A DNA stretch of 64,000 bases from JASJBU01 sp039714735. GTDB taxonomy: Bacteria; Pseudomonadota; Gammaproteobacteria; Chromatiales; Chromatiaceae. Position 1 is the first letter of the stretch, and each line of letters starts with the position of its first letter. Of this stretch, positions 1-8,404 are shown one piece after another. The position numbers and the translations under genes were made by a program. The stretch lies in the NCBI GenBank assembly GCA_039714735.1, contig JBDLIT010000003.1, forward strand, positions 1-64,000. Reading direction: 5' to 3'. The notes under the pieces are model-generated. The model was not told where the DNA came from and searched no databases. It was given only the letters and a program-made list of their open reading frames with translations.

Positions 1-1260
1 AATGATTAGCCTTTTTGAAGTGCCTGCTGGCTTTCGAGAGCGCATTGGCTTAGTGACCGCACGCGTATCAATAATATTCTCAAGACGTCCATTTAAATTT
101 GTAATCTGTTGTTTCAAAACAGCTATTTTCTGTTCTCGATCAGCAGGTACTTTTTGTGTCTGTGCTTCAATTTTCAGAATATCTGTCTTCTGTTTTTCAA
201 CATTTAGTTTATTTTCCACAAGGAATTTTTTTAAGTTCTTTTCTTTTTCGTCGATAAGGCCAATTTGCTGAATTTGCTCGCGTTTGTTGTCACTTATCTC
301 TTTTTGTAAATCAGCATGCTGGTTTTCCAATTCAATATATAATCGCTCTTCAAGTGTCGATAGTCGTGTTCTGTTTTGTTGTAATTCGTTATCTATCATT
401 AGCATGGTCATACCCTGCTCACTGCTTTTAGCATCAGAAACACTGTCTTGCTGAATCTTCAATGCTCTTTTGATTTGTTCTTTGAGTTCCGCAATCTGAT
501 AGATCAGTAAATCACTCAACTGATTTAAACGTTCCTTTTTGGAATTCAGTATAGTTTCTCCCTGTTTGAGCGATTCTAATTGGCTTTTTTCGTTCTCTAT
601 TTGGATTTCCAACGCTTTGATTCTGTATTCCTGAATTGTCGGGTCTTCCAATCTAGCCAAGCTAACTTCAGCGCCCTTCAATTTTGATTCCATGTCTTTA
701 ATGACAGGCTCATATACACGCTGATCATTCTCCCGCTTCAATTCTAATTCTGTTTGCGAAATGGTCTCTTTGATGCTTGCTTTAATTGGTTTCAATATTC
801 GCTCATGATCTTTTTCAATCGCATCGGATATTTGAGTGACTATTTTTACAAACTGACTAACTTCATCCTCCTTTACCTTAGTTTTAATCAAAACAAGATC
901 ACTATTCTTTGGAATCGATATTTCAAATTCAGTTAATCTGGTATCTTCATCCTCATATTGATTGAGTATTTCAGGTACTAATGCATTTTGCAGTTTTGCT
1001 TTAACAGTTTCGGGAGACTCGAGAAGAATCACTTTATCATCCTGTATTGTTTGACCAATCTCGATAGTAGAAGTGATCGAATATTTTTTGGGTATCAAAA
1101 AAGCAGCAATCAAACCCAATACCATAATAATACTGAAGACATACCAGAATACTTTTTTATGCTTAACGATAGTCAACCATAGATCGATCAAACTGATTTC
1201 ATCTTCAGGGTAGATATATTGAGGGATGTTTACTGGAACCTGTGGTACGTCTTTTTGCAT
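1..1260 (-). CDS. Wzz-type polysaccharide chain-length determinant protein (5' part, cut by window edge)
   Basis: Reading the minus strand from the ATG at 1260-1258 gives an open frame of 420 codons that runs off the left edge. The N-terminus has a short cytosolic segment (residues 1-35, with DEISLIDLWLTIVKHKK, typical of Wzz), then a membrane segment at about 37-56, then PKKYSITSTIEIG, the usual start of the periplasmic domain. Residues about 150-390 are strongly charged and helical, as in the long coiled-coil Wzz proteins of exopolysaccharide export. The cut falls just after R-K-P-A-G, the proline/glycine motif that precedes the second membrane helix. The likely role is control of chain length of an O-antigen or exopolysaccharide in the inner membrane. 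It could equally be a PCP-2-type co-polymerase; a C-terminal kinase domain cannot be excluded because the end is missing. Confidence 0.85.
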   Translation of the reverse strand, partial: MQKDVPQVPVNIPQYIYPEDEISLIDLWLTIVKHKKVFWYVFSIIMVLGLIAAFLIPKKYSITSTIEIGQTIQDDKVILLESPETVKAKLQNALVPEILNQYEDEDTRLTEFEISIPKNSDLVLIKTKVKEDEVSQFVKIVTQISDAIEKDHERILKPIKASIKETISQTELELKRENDQRVYEPVIKDMESKLKGAEVSLARLEDPTIQEYRIKALEIQIENEKSQLESLKQGETILNSKKERLNQLSDLLIYQIAELKEQIKRALKIQQDSVSDAKSSEQGMTMLMIDNELQQNRTRLSTLEERLYIELENQHADLQKEISDNKREQIQQIGLIDEKEKNLKKFLVENKLNVEKQKTDILKIEAQTQKVPADREQKIAVLKQQITNLNGRLENIIDTRAVTKPMRSRKPAGTSKRLII

Positions 1261-1315
1261 ATCAGGGTAAGTCTTTTCCGTAATAATATTATGTAACTTT
1301 ACTGTAACTATACAG

Positions 1316-1411
1316 CCTACGCAGGAGCTAGCGCCAAAAGTTGGTAGGCCTTTTCAGCATCGTCATATATAGCGACTATCGTCGCTAATCGCAGCCATGG
1401 GCAGCTCCTAC
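1316..1411. repeat. Composite REP-like palindromic repeat A
   Basis: The left end reads cctacgcaggagctagcgcc and the right end, on the opposite strand, gtaggagctgcccatggctg, so the two ends are inverted copies of a GTAGGAGC-type REP unit, a widespread class in gammaproteobacterial intergenic DNA. The interior carries a second small palindrome around tagcgactatcgtcgcta. It lies between the wzz-like gene start and the HEPN gene. No coding potential is seen. Confidence 0.6.
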
Positions 1412-1459
1412 AGCGGCATATTCAGCCTTCACCCTTCAAGAGGGTGTTACAAAAGTAAA

Positions 1460-1536
1460 TGTAGGTTGAGTTAGCGATAGCTTAACCCAACAAATATAAT
1501 GGCTTGTCGGATTACGCTGCGCTTATCCGACCTACA
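1460..1536. repeat. Composite REP-like palindromic repeat B
   Basis: Two different REP-like hairpins sit back to back. The left one starts tgtaggttgagttagcga and folds on cttaacccaaca. The right one, ttgtcggattacgctgcgc followed by ttatccgacctaca, is itself an inverted repeat. The outermost bases tgtaggt and acctaca are inverted copies of each other. This GTAGGT...ACCTAC family is common between genes of Chromatiales and other gammas. Together with repeat A it fills most of the 319-base gap at 1261-1579. Confidence 0.65.
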
Positions 1537-1579
1537 TTTCTGTGCATTGCACCTAATTGCCCTAATCTATGGCTAGCGC

Positions 1580-2092
1580 TCATCCAAACACTAAAGCTTT
1601 AGGCAATTTTCCCATATCAATCTTCATCCGCCGTGCCGCATATTCCAGTAAATGATTAAAGCAGTCTAGTAAGAGGAGAGAATAATCTTTCGCCAGATTT
1701 AAATCATTGGCAAATTGCTCTGCACTCTCCATGTATTCATGGACTAAACAGTTGCGTAGTTTACGCGCTTTCAACCAACGTTCCACATCTTCCACTACGC
1801 CCAATCTTTCAGCCCGGTTGAGTGTTTCTATCTGACTACCCGGTGTTTCAGCCAATGCTGCCAACCAGCGGGGCAAAAGTTTATCCGCAATGGTGTCCTG
1901 CATGCGACCAAAACGGGACGCAAAAGCTTCCAGGCGCTCAGCCAATTCCGGATTATGCTCCAACTGGCGAACCCAATAGGCATCAATCTTGTGTGAATAG
2001 AGCTTTTCCCAACTGTATGCCAAATGGGTAGCCTCCCGGGAGACAATCTCCAGGGTCTGTAAAAAGCGCTCTGTCGGTAAGATTTCGTTCAC
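1580..2092 (-). CDS. HepT-like HEPN-domain ribonuclease toxin
   Basis: The protein has 170 residues, is mostly helical, and starts at GTG 2092-2090. It carries RNCLVHEY at residues 113-120, matching the R-X4-H-X-Y motif of HepT toxins (Arg113, His118, Tyr120). In characterised MntA/HepT pairs the Arg/His pair forms the RNase site of a HEPN dimer and the Tyr is modified with AMP by the MntA nucleotidyltransferase to silence it. The start codon overlaps the stop of the upstream antitoxin remnant (GTGA), which is the usual coupling of these pairs. The toxin frame is complete and the motif intact, but the antitoxin is truncated, so activity or control may be altered. The assignment comes from motif and context. 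Confidence 0.75.
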   Translation of the reverse strand: MNEILPTERFLQTLEIVSREATHLAYSWEKLYSHKIDAYWVRQLEHNPELAERLEAFASRFGRMQDTIADKLLPRWLAALAETPGSQIETLNRAERLGVVEDVERWLKARKLRNCLVHEYMESAEQFANDLNLAKDYSLLLLDCFNHLLEYAARRMKIDMGKLPKALVFG

Positions 2093-2313
2093 AATTCCAC
2101 TCCAGTGCGTAGGGCTTCTGTATGCACCGGCTGCTTTATCGTTCCCGGATCAATCACCAGGACATCAATTGGTTGGTCGCCCAGGCGTAACTGTTGACGC
2201 GCTACAACTCCTGCCCACTTGAGGGAGAAGGCTGTTCTCTCCCGGCTTCCTGCATTCCGAGGCATTTGTCCTTCCCTGGACGGCAGGATGGGGGTGGAAA
2301 CATGAAACTCCAC
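2089..2313 (-). pseudogene. Truncated MntA-type nucleotidyltransferase antitoxin (C-terminal remnant)
   Basis: Only the last 32 or so residues look like an antitoxin: RLGDQPIDVLVIDPGTIKQP and the following residues fit the C-terminal strand region of minimal nucleotidyltransferases that accompany HepT toxins. The N-terminal catalytic part, expected to hold GSxxRG and the Asp-x-Asp metal site, is absent. The sequence upstream of about 2215 is unrelated, proline/glycine-rich intergenic-type DNA that happens to be open back to an ATG at 2313. The gene has therefore lost its 5' two thirds. It overlaps the toxin start by four bases. Confidence 0.7.
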
Positions 2314-2343
2314 TGCACCTGTAGCTTATCTACCCCCTCCTAA

Positions 2344-2364
2344 CCTCCCCCTGGAATGGGGAGG
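2344..2364. terminator. Short GC hairpin, possible terminator or repeat arm
   Basis: cctcccc - ctggaat - ggggagg is a perfect 7-bp stem with a 7-base loop, followed on the plus strand by aatctttt. It lies upstream of the broken antitoxin and downstream (minus strand) of the DJ-1 gene, so it could end transcription from 2586. It also resembles a common CCTCCCC..GGGGAGG intergenic repeat, so the role is uncertain. Confidence 0.4.
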
Positions 2365-2585
2365 AATCTTTTAACTGAACTTTGTACCTTCCAAGTAACA
2401 AAATTATAACTTATTGATTTTGTTACTTTCAGATGTGGGCGTGCGGAGCAAGCTGGGGCGCTAATCACCTAGTTTTTTGAGTTTGCTTGCTCAGGCGCAT
2501 AACTTATTTTTCATACTTCACGGTAAGCCTTGAATCAATATCCTGGCGATCACTTAAAAGCAGGAATCGCATCTTTTGATATCTA

Positions 2586-3134
2586 TCAACGCACCAGCCC
2601 GGCTTCCACCTGATCACGTTTAGCCTGGCCTTCCAGTTTCTCGATCAATTCCAGGGCAAAGTCCATAGCGGTGCCGGGTCCCCGTGAGGTCATGACTTTG
2701 TCATCTACGACCACTCTCTCCAATTGCACATCCACCTTGGCAAGGTTCATTTTATCCAGCACTCCGGGATAACCGGTTGCCATGCGTCCATCGAGCAGAC
2801 CTGCATTGGCCAAGACCTTCGGCGCGGCACAGATCGCGGCTGTGTATTTCCCCTCTCCCGCTAACCGTTTGAGAAGCGTATGGATGCGGAGATCATTATT
2901 AAGATGATCTGCTCCAGGCAGACCTCCGGGGAGAACGATCATATCGAAGGCATCTTCCATGACTTCATCGAGGGTCGTATCTGGAACTAGGGTGATCCCC
3001 CTAGAAGCCTTGACCGGCCTATCATCGAGCCCGGCAGTGATAACTTCAATACCCGCCCGGGTCAGAAGATCGGTGACTGTAACGGCTTCAAGTTCTTCAC
3101 ATCCTTGGGCGAGGGGGACGAGTACGCGTGCCAT
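2586..3134 (-). CDS. yajL: DJ-1/PfpI family protein (YajL-like)
   Basis: The 182-residue protein begins MARVLVPLAQGCEELEA, the standard start of the YajL/ThiJ branch of the DJ-1 superfamily. The nucleophile elbow AAICAAP places the reactive cysteine at residue 102, with the acidic partner in the GCEELEA loop (Glu14/15). GYPG and SRGPGTAMDFAL near residues 122 and 150 also fit the family. Members protect proteins against oxidative and carbonyl stress; a deglycase activity has been proposed but is disputed. The start is supported by GAAGG nine bases upstream. It overlaps the preceding yibQ-like gene by 73 bases in another frame, which is unusually long. Confidence 0.88.
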   Translation of the reverse strand: MARVLVPLAQGCEELEAVTVTDLLTRAGIEVITAGLDDRPVKASRGITLVPDTTLDEVMEDAFDMIVLPGGLPGADHLNNDLRIHTLLKRLAGEGKYTAAICAAPKVLANAGLLDGRMATGYPGVLDKMNLAKVDVQLERVVVDDKVMTSRGPGTAMDFALELIEKLEGQAKRDQVEAGLVR

Positions 3135-3886
3135 GTTAGATTACCTTCATTGGTCAGCTCTGAAGCAGGTACTAATTCTACCCCGAGTGACTCCAATTTA
3201 GGTAGTTCTTCAGCTAGTACGGCAATGGTTTCCGGGTATGGGTGACCTATCCCTATCGCTTGGCCGGTGACCTTGGCAACTTCGATCAACTTGTAGAGTT
3301 GCTTTCTTATTTTCTTTTCGTCTTCTTCATTATCAAGAAATATGTCCCTGCTGGCCGAATGAATCAGATTTTTACGCGCCACTTTTTCCGCAACAGTTTT
3401 TTCAGTGGTGCGGCTGTCGACAAAAAAAAGCTGGTCATCGCGGATGGAACTCATCAGCCAGCGCATTGCAGTCGGGTCCCTGGTCAGCAGACTTCCCATA
3501 TGGTTATTGATCCCCGCAGCATAGGGAACAGAGGCTAAAGCTTCTTCTAAGCTATCGATAAACTGGCCCTTCGGCATCCCCAGGGTCAACCCCCCTGCTC
3601 CCAAAGGGTTACCATTATGTGACTCCATGGGTAGATGCAGCATGACCTCTTTGTCGTTTTCATGCGCCCAAGTCGCCTGCTCCCAGGCATAGGGGGTATG
3701 GGGAAGGAAGGCATAGGTAACCTGCCCCGGAAGCCTGAGAGCTGCCTCGCCAGCTGACTGATGATTACCCAGATCGTCGATAATCAGGGCAATTTTTACC
3801 CGCGGCAGGGCAGCCGGTTCAGAATCAGCCAATGCAAAAAAACCGAGCAATCCCACCAGCCAGCCGGACAACCATCTACTGAACAT
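3062..3886 (-). CDS. YibQ-like divergent polysaccharide deacetylase, periplasmic
   Basis: The 274-residue protein has a signal peptide at residues 1-20 (hydrophobic SGWLVGLLGFFALA). After it come IALIIDDLGN, LPGQVTYAFLPHTPY, EVMLHLPMES and GINNHMGS, the conserved blocks of the divergent polysaccharide deacetylase (DUF610) family to which E. coli YibQ belongs; a NodB-like metal site is implied by the DD and H residues. It probably acts in the periplasm on cell-wall or surface glycans. Order gpmI-envC-ctpA-yibQ matches other gammaproteobacteria. The natural end seems to be near ELVPASEL; the last 27 or so residues (GNLTWHAYSS...) read through the start of the DJ-1 gene in another frame and look like a lost stop codon. 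Confidence 0.8.
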   Translation of the reverse strand: MFSRWLSGWLVGLLGFFALADSEPAALPRVKIALIIDDLGNHQSAGEAALRLPGQVTYAFLPHTPYAWEQATWAHENDKEVMLHLPMESHNGNPLGAGGLTLGMPKGQFIDSLEEALASVPYAAGINNHMGSLLTRDPTAMRWLMSSIRDDQLFFVDSRTTEKTVAEKVARKNLIHSASRDIFLDNEEDEKKIRKQLYKLIEVAKVTGQAIGIGHPYPETIAVLAEELPKLESLGVELVPASELTNEGNLTWHAYSSPSPKDVKNLKPLQSPIF

Positions 3887-3905
3887 AGAGCAAGATTCCC
3901 AATTA

Positions 3906-5234
3906 TTATCCTTCTTGACGACGATGCAATATTACAAGCCCTTTCAGTAGGTTAAGTGCCTCGCCCAATTGATAATCCTTAGCGGCAAGTGGCGCCTCAT
4001 CTTTATCTTTCGCCTTATTTCCAGGCTCTTCATCTGCTTTATCCTTTTCACTGCCATTTTGTAAATGCCGTGATAAATTTGCCTCTTTTAACGGTTTCAC
4101 ATGTTTCGCTTCAGCCTGAGAAACCTTGACATCCTCGAGTTCTATATCCGGCTTGATACCTTCCGCCTGAATCGATCGGCCTGAAGGGGTGAAGTAGCGT
4201 GCCGTGGTTAACTTCACCGCGGATTTCTTATTCACCGGGATGATGGTTTGCACAGAACCTTTACCGAAGGTCTGTTTCCCCATAATCACCGCCCGATTGT
4301 GATCCTGAAGCGCCCCTGCCACGATCTCTGAGGCCGATGCAGACCCTTCGTTCACCAACACCACAATCGGCGCACCCGCCATCACGTCATCGGGCGCCGC
4401 TTCGAAGCGCAATTCTGAATCCTCTTCACGCCCTTCGGTATACACGATCAATCCGGAGGTCAGAAAGGCATCACTGACAGAAACCGCCGCATTCAAGACG
4501 CCGCCCGGATTGTTGCGCAGATCCAGGACAAGACCTTTGAGTTCAGTATCCGCCTTCTCATTCAGCTTTTGGATGGTCTTCAGCATGTCTTCATTGGTAT
4601 GCGATTGAAATTGGGATATGCGGATATAGGCGAAGTGCTCTTCCAACAATCGACCTTTGACACTGGTTACCTTGATGACATCCCTGACCACATCAATTTT
4701 GATGGGTTTCTCTTCCCCCTCACGAACTATGGTGAGGCTGATACTGGTGCCCGGCTTGCCCCGCATCAGTTTGACGGCATCATTGAGCGTCAGGCCCTTG
4801 ACCGGCGTGTCATCCAGACGCACGATCAGGTCTCCACTCTTAACCCCAGCCCGTTGCGCAGGAGTGTCATCGATGGGGGCAATGACCTTGACGAAACCAT
4901 CCTCCATACCAACTTCGATCCCGAGCCCGCCAAACTCACCTTTCGTACCGACTTGCAGATCCTTGAATTCATCCCTATTGAGGTAACTGGAGTGTGGGTC
5001 CAGTCCAGACACCATCCCGCGAATGGCATTTTCCAATAAAACCTTGTCTTCCACCGGTTCGACATAATTGGACTTGATGCGGCCAAAGATTTCAGCAAAA
5101 ACCCTTAGCTGTTCTAAAGGCAGATCGTTACTACCCGCATCACTATCTATAGCCGGCGTTTCCGCCAAGGCCAGACCCGAGATAAAAACCAGGCATAATC
5201 CTGCCACTGTGAACTTGTGTAAAAGGTGGTTCAT
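3906..5234 (-). CDS. ctpA: Carboxy-terminal processing protease (S41 family, CtpA)
   Basis: 442 residues with a signal peptide (1-24, cut after LALA). A PDZ domain spans about 100-180 (GGLGIEVG, ...AGVKSGDLIVRLD). The peptidase S41 core follows: KGLVLDLRNNPGG at 233-245, the nucleophile motif GSASASE at 297-303 and the catalytic Lys in GKGSVQ (Lys325). The enzyme trims C-termini of periplasmic proteins and helps control peptidoglycan hydrolases. The last 60 residues are a charged tail (KDKDEAPL...). The gene lies 51 bases downstream of envC on the same strand, and this gpmI-envC-ctp arrangement is frequently conserved. Length is normal for the family. Confidence 0.95.
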   Translation of the reverse strand: MNHLLHKFTVAGLCLVFISGLALAETPAIDSDAGSNDLPLEQLRVFAEIFGRIKSNYVEPVEDKVLLENAIRGMVSGLDPHSSYLNRDEFKDLQVGTKGEFGGLGIEVGMEDGFVKVIAPIDDTPAQRAGVKSGDLIVRLDDTPVKGLTLNDAVKLMRGKPGTSISLTIVREGEEKPIKIDVVRDVIKVTSVKGRLLEEHFAYIRISQFQSHTNEDMLKTIQKLNEKADTELKGLVLDLRNNPGGVLNAAVSVSDAFLTSGLIVYTEGREEDSELRFEAAPDDVMAGAPIVVLVNEGSASASEIVAGALQDHNRAVIMGKQTFGKGSVQTIIPVNKKSAVKLTTARYFTPSGRSIQAEGIKPDIELEDVKVSQAEAKHVKPLKEANLSRHLQNGSEKDKADEEPGNKAKDKDEAPLAAKDYQLGEALNLLKGLVILHRRQEG

Positions 5235-5285
5235 CTAATTATTCCTTCCATCAATCCGCTCAGTGGCGGTTCAAATATTGTGTTG

Positions 5286-6644
5286 TTAACTGAGACAGTA
5301 CCTGATCCAGAAAGCTTCATCACCCCTTTCAAGATCACCAGACAATAACCTTGGCCAGAGTGGAATTTCACGCAAACCAGGCTCAACTGAATCAATCATT
5401 TCACTCCCATGCACCAGTAAATCCTGCCGTATCCTCAACACTTCGTCCGGCGCAGAGAGGCCAATGACACCTTTGCCTTTTATCCGCTTACACCACTTTT
5501 TCGGGTCTTTTGCCTTCCCATTATGCCTGATGCCAAAGTAAACACCGGGGCTACTGCGCCCTCCACTGCTTCCCACCTGTGCGACCACCTCACCCGGCTC
5601 GACCCATTCACCTGTCTCCTTGAACAGACTCTGGTTATGGCCATACAAACTCATGAATCCCTCTCCATGGTCGATGATCAGCAATAGACCAAAACCACGC
5701 AACCAGTCCGCGAATGCGACCCGGCCATGATGAACGGCCCTTACCTCCCGGCCTTCAGGCGCTGCTATCAACACCCCATCCCAGCGTAATTTACCCACCT
5801 CCCTGGACGCCCCGAAACTGGCGGCCAAACGGCCCTTTGTAGGCCATGGGAGCTTGCCTTTGCGGGTTTTGAATGGCTTAAATGTGGTTGGATCCAAAGG
5901 TATGTCCGCCAACGCCTCCTGCAGACGTACCAGCAGTGATTCCAACTCCTTCTCGTCGGCTTTCAAGCCATCGAGTTCATGCCCTTTACTCTTCAGTTTG
6001 CTGCTCAGTCCGGCAATGATCTGTTTTCTATCGCCCTGAGCTGTCTCCATCTCCTGCTTTTCCTGTTGCTCTCTGGCAAAGAGTTGCTGCAGGCGCTGCT
6101 CCTCTTCGGTTATCTCCTGCTCAATGCGGACCAGTTTTCTTAGATTTTGCCGGATCAGCTCCATCTGCTCCAGACGGGCTGTATTGAGATAATCGTAATA
6201 TACCATCAGGCGACTGACTATGGCCGGATCTTGCTGATTTAAAAGTATTTTAACCTTTTCCTGGCGGCCCATGGCATAGGCGGCCCGAACCTGGCGCTCC
6301 AGCACCTGGCGATGCCTGTCCAGTTGCAGGCGGGAATCTGCACGCTCCTGCTCAAGAGATGCCAGACGCCGCTGCTGTCTCTTCAGTCGCTGACCAACGA
6401 CCCGGATACGGCGAGCTATCGCACCGATCTTTCTCTCTGTCTGACTCAATGCACTGTTCTGTTCACTGCGCTCGCCTTCGACGGCTTTTAGTTGTTTGCG
6501 AAGGTGTTGGATACGGGTCTTGATCTGCTCCAGTTCACGCGCCTTTTCACTCACCTCGTTCTGCTCAGCGGCCGCAGTCAACAATGGCAGGGTTACCCAG
6601 ACGAGGATCAAGAACAGGCCAGACAACCCTCTGAGGAAGCGCAT
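5286..6644 (-). CDS. envC: Murein hydrolase activator EnvC (degenerate M23/LytM protein)
   Basis: 452 residues: signal peptide (1-26), a long coiled coil at about 28-245 (KARELEQIKTRIQHLRKQL and following heptads), and a C-terminal LytM domain at about 280-385 (KLRWDGVLIAAPEG, SLYGHNQSL, VGSSGG). The first zinc ligand of active M23 enzymes (HxGxD) is replaced by LRWDG, as in E. coli EnvC, so it is expected to activate amidases at the division septum rather than cut murein. It starts on the last base of the gpmI stop (TAATG), so the two are translationally coupled. A tail of about 55 residues after DPKKWCKR goes beyond the usual end of EnvC. Confidence 0.93.
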   Translation of the reverse strand: MRFLRGLSGLFLILVWVTLPLLTAAAEQNEVSEKARELEQIKTRIQHLRKQLKAVEGERSEQNSALSQTERKIGAIARRIRVVGQRLKRQQRRLASLEQERADSRLQLDRHRQVLERQVRAAYAMGRQEKVKILLNQQDPAIVSRLMVYYDYLNTARLEQMELIRQNLRKLVRIEQEITEEEQRLQQLFAREQQEKQEMETAQGDRKQIIAGLSSKLKSKGHELDGLKADEKELESLLVRLQEALADIPLDPTTFKPFKTRKGKLPWPTKGRLAASFGASREVGKLRWDGVLIAAPEGREVRAVHHGRVAFADWLRGFGLLLIIDHGEGFMSLYGHNQSLFKETGEWVEPGEVVAQVGSSGGRSSPGVYFGIRHNGKAKDPKKWCKRIKGKGVIGLSAPDEVLRIRQDLLVHGSEMIDSVEPGLREIPLWPRLLSGDLERGDEAFWIRYCLS

Positions 6645-8197
6645 TAGGTTATGTCCAGAAACCTTACCAGCGGATGCCCTTTCATCTCGGACGGCTGTTT
6701 CAGGTGCATCATTTTCAGCAGTGTCGGGGCAATATCACACAGCGCGCCATTTTCTTCCAATTCCACGCGCCGACCCACATAGATCAGTGGCACAGGATTG
6801 GAGGTGTGGGCAGTATGCGCCTGATTAAATTCATGATCGACCATCTGTTCCGCATTTCCGTGGTCGGCGGTGATCAGCATCTCTCCTCCAGCCTTGAGGA
6901 GCGCCTGCTTGACTCTACCGAGACAGGCATCGATCTTTTCGATTGCCCGTATCGCCGCCTCCAGTTTTCCGGTATGGCCTACCATATCCGAGTTGGCATA
7001 GTTGCAGATGATTGCATCGTACTTACCGCACTCGATGGCCTCAACCAGGTGATCCGTAACCTCTTCCGCGCTCATCTCCGGTTTCAGGTCATAGGTAGCC
7101 ACCCTAGGCGATGGAACCAAGACACGGTCCTCACCCTCAAAAGGTTCTTCTCTGCCTCCATTGAAAAAGAATGTGACATGCGCGTACTTTTCCGTCTCAG
7201 CAAGCCGCAATTGCCGCATGCCTTGCTTGGAAACGTATTCACCAAAACAATTGCCTATCTTTTCGGCGGGGAAGGCCACCGGAATCTCGAATTTGCTATT
7301 GTATTGAGTCAGACTGACAAAGCGTTTCAGCTTCGGAATCCGCTTTCTGACAAAACCATCAAAATCTTTTTCGATAAAGGCGCGGGTCAGCTGTCTGGCG
7401 CGGTCTGAACGGTAATTGAGGAACAACATGACATCTCCCTCCTCCATGCTGACCGGACCAGCACCGTCAGGCACGATGGCGGTCGCCCTGACGAACTCAT
7501 CGGACTCCCCCCGCGCATAGGCCTCTGACAAGGCATCACAGGCGCTGGCTGCTTGAAAGTCACCCATTCCATCTACCAACAGCTCATAGGCCTTCTCGAT
7601 TCGCTCCCAGCGATGGTCCCGATCCATAGCATAATAACGGCCAATGACACTGGCAATCATCCCCCGGCCCAGCTCTTTGAACACCTGATTCATGGCCCGA
7701 ATTGACTTGTCAGAACTCTTTGGAGGGGTATCGCGGCCATCCAGAAAGGCATGTACATAAACCCGGCTTGCCCCTCTCTCAACGGCCAGCCTCGCCATGG
7801 CGTGAATATGCTCTTCATGACTGTGCACCCCACCGCTTGAGAGCAACCCCATGATATGCACGGCCTTATGCCACTTCACCGCCTCATCCACAGCTCGGGT
7901 CAGTGTCTGGTTTGTGAAAAAGGAGCCAGTACGGATCGAACGACCGACCCGGGTAAATTCCTGATAGATCACACGACCCGCGCCAAGATTGAGATGCCCC
8001 ACCTCCGAGTTGCCCATCTGCCCACCCGGCAGGCCGACCGAGGCGCCCGATGTACGAATCAAGGTATGAGGATATTCATGCCACATGCCGTCCCACACAG
8101 GGGTGCTTGCCGTAGCGATCGCATTGGCTTCATGGTCTTCGCTGTAGCCCCAGCCGTCCAGAATGATCAGAACGGCAGGCTTCGGAGTCTCCTTCAT
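6644..8197 (-). CDS. gpmI: 2,3-bisphosphoglycerate-independent phosphoglycerate mutase
   Basis: 517 residues from the ATG at 8197. It interconverts 3- and 2-phosphoglycerate in glycolysis/gluconeogenesis using two manganese ions. Visible motifs: VLIILDGWGYSE at the N-terminus, GQMGNSEVGHLNLGAGR with the phosphoryl-accepting Ser, HAFLDGRDTPP, GRYYAMDRD, and the metal-binding TADHGNAE. An upstream in-frame ATG at 8251 would add 18 residues, but GAGG lies close before 8197 and MKETPKPAVLIILDGWG is the normal start. First gene of the minus-strand gpmI-envC-ctpA-yibQ-yajL run and divergent from the ArsR regulator. Confidence 0.96.
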   Translation of the reverse strand: MKETPKPAVLIILDGWGYSEDHEANAIATASTPVWDGMWHEYPHTLIRTSGASVGLPGGQMGNSEVGHLNLGAGRVIYQEFTRVGRSIRTGSFFTNQTLTRAVDEAVKWHKAVHIMGLLSSGGVHSHEEHIHAMARLAVERGASRVYVHAFLDGRDTPPKSSDKSIRAMNQVFKELGRGMIASVIGRYYAMDRDHRWERIEKAYELLVDGMGDFQAASACDALSEAYARGESDEFVRATAIVPDGAGPVSMEEGDVMLFLNYRSDRARQLTRAFIEKDFDGFVRKRIPKLKRFVSLTQYNSKFEIPVAFPAEKIGNCFGEYVSKQGMRQLRLAETEKYAHVTFFFNGGREEPFEGEDRVLVPSPRVATYDLKPEMSAEEVTDHLVEAIECGKYDAIICNYANSDMVGHTGKLEAAIRAIEKIDACLGRVKQALLKAGGEMLITADHGNAEQMVDHEFNQAHTAHTSNPVPLIYVGRRVELEENGALCDIAPTLLKMMHLKQPSEMKGHPLVRFLDIT

Positions 8198-8404
8198 GCT
8201 AGGCCTCGACACTTCAACTAACTTGATGAATGGGATTGGATTTTCAGTCAATCCACGATTAAAGCAGCTATTATATGCAGAGACTAGGATATCGACGAAC
8301 CCGGGTCTTCACAAAGCAGAAAAACCCAGGAAAGTTCAAAGGCTTCTCAAAACCCACTAAAACAGCGTATTATTGTATTAGGTATTAGTGTAAGGCTTAG
8401 CCCC

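Noticed and set aside
2..271. Plus-strand frame at the window start
   Set aside because: It lies opposite the Wzz-like coding sequence, which is open for 420 codons with a membrane helix and Pro/Gly motif.
6674..7408. 244-codon plus-strand frame opposite gpmI
   Set aside because: Antisense shadow; gpmI has all family motifs in this stretch.
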